Shown here: piece after piece, positions 61,304 to 64,000 of the stretch | How positions within the stretch are numbered: position 1 is the first letter of the stretch | Layout: the number at the start of each line of letters is the position of its first letter | From: Cornus controversa | Lineage: Eukaryota; Streptophyta; Magnoliopsida; Cornales; Cornaceae | DNA length: 64,000 nt | Assembly: GCA_026545225.1 (NCBI GenBank) | Contig: CM048846.1 | Coordinates: 13,231,975 to 13,295,974 of the forward strand | Direction: 5' to 3' | The notes under the pieces: model-generated | Database searches by the model: none | Told to the model about the DNA's origin: nothing | What the model saw: the letters and a program-made list of their open reading frames with translations, nothing else | Made by a program: the position numbers and the translations under genes

Positions 61304-64000
61304 TGCACAAATATTAAAATGAATATTTAATGTATCCTTGTATCCTTTTTATTTTTCTCATTGGGTATGAACATTCATAATCAGGCATTTATAAATCAAA
61401 TATCACGAACATTCTTGAAATAAATCTTTATCACCATACTTCTCTACTTTTTTCTGCTCTACAAATGAAGAAATTTTTTTTGAAAAGGAATTTTGTTATT
61501 GTTTTGAGTCTCGCCCTTCACAAATTTAAATTTTATATATATATATATATACATACATGGTAAATATATGTACACTAAACTACTTAAAAATGGTTAGTTT
61601 AATCACATAATAATTTAATTTTTAAAAGTTTTATTTTTAAATCAAACAAAAGGTCGAGAGTTCAAGTTTTCATAGGAACATGTGGGTGGGTGAGTTTTTT
61701 GCGAGGATAATAATAATAATAAACTATTTCCTTTGATTTTCAATTCAATTAAACATACATTTTCGGAAGAAAAAAATCAATTAAACATTAGTGTCTATCA
61801 TAGAGATTGATTTGCTTTCAATTTAATATTTTTCATATAAAATTTCCTTTCAACTCAATACTTTTATACTAATTACGTTTTACCCTAATCACATACAAAC
61901 GAGGAAGATAAGTTTTCTATATTGTCTAACCACTATTATGTTAAATGTTAAAGAGAAGGTCAATTATGATATTAAAAATATAAGAACTAAATATTATATG
62001 ATGTATGGACTTTTTTGTAATTTCATTTTAAATGAAAATAAAAGTGGAGTGTCTCAATATATTGGTGGAGCGTTAATATCAAATTTTTTTTTTTAAAATT
62101 TTTTATTTATTAAAGAAGGGTGTTCCTGAGGCACCAATAAGTGCTAGTTAGTGTTTGAGTTCGTCTCAATTCTCCCCAATGCAGAGTAGTGTAGTGTAGT
62201 GTAGCACAGAGGAGAGTGGTTTGTCAAATTGAGACATACCCCCCCTATTGACCTAGGTAGAAAGAATATATCAATTTTTATGATACAAAGGGATTAAGTT
62301 TTTCAAGAGTCCGGTCCAATGATGCGTTACCAGCATCTCAAATGAAAGGTTAGTAAGAAATTAAGTCTATTGCGACAAAAACAGGTGTGTTGGGTCATGC
62401 TGTCTCTTACCTACTACGACACACACTAAAAATTTAAAAAGGAGACTAAATTTGAGTAATACTAGTTAGTTGCCTCTAATTTATATTATTGGGGTAAGTT
62501 TTAAATTAATAGATGAGTATTCTTCGTAATGGAACCAAATTATTTTTAAAAGGCATTCATTAATTAATATTTTTTGTGTAATAAATGTTATATTTTTTTA
62601 TTCAAAAATATGTCTTTTTAATTTTAAGATATTATTTATATTAGTGCCATCAACAAACAAAAAAAAAACTATTTTAACCAAAAAATATTTTTAATAATAA
62701 AATTTTATATTAATCTATATGCTTTATATTATCATTTCCTGTATAATTTTATAAAATTTGTAATTAATTAGTATATAAAAATACTTTATGAATATTGATT
62801 TCTAATTTAGTTAAAAAAATATATATTTTTTTTAAAATTAAAGAATCATTTTATGATCATTATATTTTTATTTATTTGTTGATGACAATGATATAAATAT
62901 CTTAAAATTAAAATAATATATTATTTGAAGAAAAAGTAAGATATTTATTATATAATAAATATATTAATTAGTATGATGGATGTTGACGGATGAGTGTAGA
63001 AGTGACTCGTTCGTAGCTTTCCTCACTAATTTTTTTTCAAATAAAATATTGAAGACATCAATTTTAATATGAAAACATAGGGGATTGGAGTAGATGGAGC
63101 ACGTGTTTGAAAAGTTTGACAAGAGAACCTGCCTTTGGTTTGGTCTGCGCAGTCGGGTCATGGAGAGATTGTAGTCAGTCATCCTCGTATGAATTTTCAA
63201 ACCAACAGGTCCACCAGAACTCGTGAATGCTGTATTAACCCCATTGGCCAAGTTTCAAAGATCAGTAACAGTAACGGATATATAAGAAACAAAAAATTTT
63301 AATATATTAGTTATAAAAAAGAAAATAAAAAATTTAAAAATTTATAATATTAAACTAGCTACGTTCAGTGGCATAAAATTGAAGTCTTGAAATTAAACAT
63401 AATCTTATAATTTTATTTCTTCAATTTTACTAAATCTATATAGCTCAACATAGCCTCTTATTATATTTTGATAAGTAAAAGAAAGAAAGGATAATATAAT
63501 GGTGATCCATAACTGTGTTTTTTATAATATATAAAAAAAAAAATTGAAGCGAAAAGGAAAAAAAAAATTGATTTTTTATTTAATGAGTTGTAATTGTAAG
63601 GGAAAAAAAAATTATTGTATTTGTAAGGGAAAAAAACAAAATTAACTTTTTTTTTAAATAGACAAAGTTAGTAAACACTATATTTTCTTATCATTTTGTT
63701 GCACCACTTTCAAAAGGATAGTTGAAACACTATTTAAGGAGTTAGTTCCTTAATATTATCTTTCCTTCTCAACTGAAAAACAAGTACAAGTCAGACGCTC
63801 CTTCCTCTTTTCTCATCATTTTCTTTAAAAATCTTTGATGAATCCAAAGAACCTAAATCCTCTTTTTCCTTCTTTTTATGTTACAAAAATATTTTTATGC
63901 CAGTGCATGTATGCGCACACATTTTGTCTAAATCATTGACAATGACAATCTTACAAAACATATATGTCCTTAATTTTATTATACCAATAATAGTTTTGTC
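59368..64000. other. Upstream of WRKY and right flank, no gene seen
   Basis: AT-rich with several (TA)n arrays and A/T homopolymers. A minus-strand open frame at 62964-63251 begins MANGVNTAFTSSGGPVGLKI and is composition-wise the most gene-like stretch here, but I do not recognise it and it has no clear splice context. A GTGTA run lies near 62188-62203. Confidence 0.5.

Noticed and set aside
61640-61720. SINE or tRNA-like sequence around AGGTCGAGAGTTCAAG
   Set aside because: A B-box-like stretch is present, but no convincing A box, A tail or target duplication was found.

Overview
The window is AT-rich plant nuclear DNA. The short GT-AG introns, the plant-type TOM20, the DUF3339 and WRKY genes, and the mix of Copia, MULE, hAT and PIF/Harbinger elements point to a dicot. 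The species cannot be told from the sequence. Seven host genes are supported, separated and interrupted by many transposon fossils and simple repeats.

Layout. 1-3980: a Ty1/Copia retrotransposon on the minus strand, cut by the left window edge. 3986-6298: repeat-rich spacer with a hAT MITE sitting in a small tandem array. 6299-18847: TOM20 (mitochondrial import receptor, plus strand, six exons, 200 aa). Its fifth intron is 9.8 kb because it carries a nest: an old LTR, a Pack-MULE with captured gene pieces inside it, and two Copia copies inside the MULE. 20640-21629: an intronless ribonucleotide reductase small-subunit gene with Lys where the family has a Glu iron ligand. 22592-34663: an eight-exon gene of unknown function with an in-frame TAG at codon 124; its introns hold a solo LTR, a hAT element, a LINE tail, a SINE and other repeats. 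37349-37775: SEC61 gamma (minus strand), convergent with the previous gene.

38.1-47.7 kb: a transposon block with a weak MULE-like element and a PIF/Harbinger relic keeping its Myb-like ORF1 and containing a Copia-type solo LTR with perfect 5-bp target duplications. 47910-47991: a tRNA-Ser(UGA)-like sequence with apparent CpG-decay changes. 48.0-48.4 kb: a four-unit minisatellite. 48953-49165: a DUF3339 small membrane protein (minus), head to head with a small membrane-protein gene (plus, 49768-51070). The last exon of that gene, with its flanks, is duplicated downstream (52764-52830) in the same splice phase, so a second C-terminus is possible. A SINE lies between the two copies. 53.9-54.3 kb: a TRIM element. 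57120-59367: a group IIc WRKY gene of the WRKY75/24/56/43 type (minus), surrounded by many long (TA)n arrays. The rest, to 64000, shows no gene.

The host genes are not an operon-like set. They are housekeeping genes (protein import, ER translocon, dNTP supply), one regulator and small membrane proteins. The points most worth a second look are the duplicated alternative terminal exon, the Lys-for-Glu change in the RNR small subunit, the in-frame stop in the unknown gene, the Pack-MULE in TOM20, and a long imperfect hairpin near 56.3 kb.
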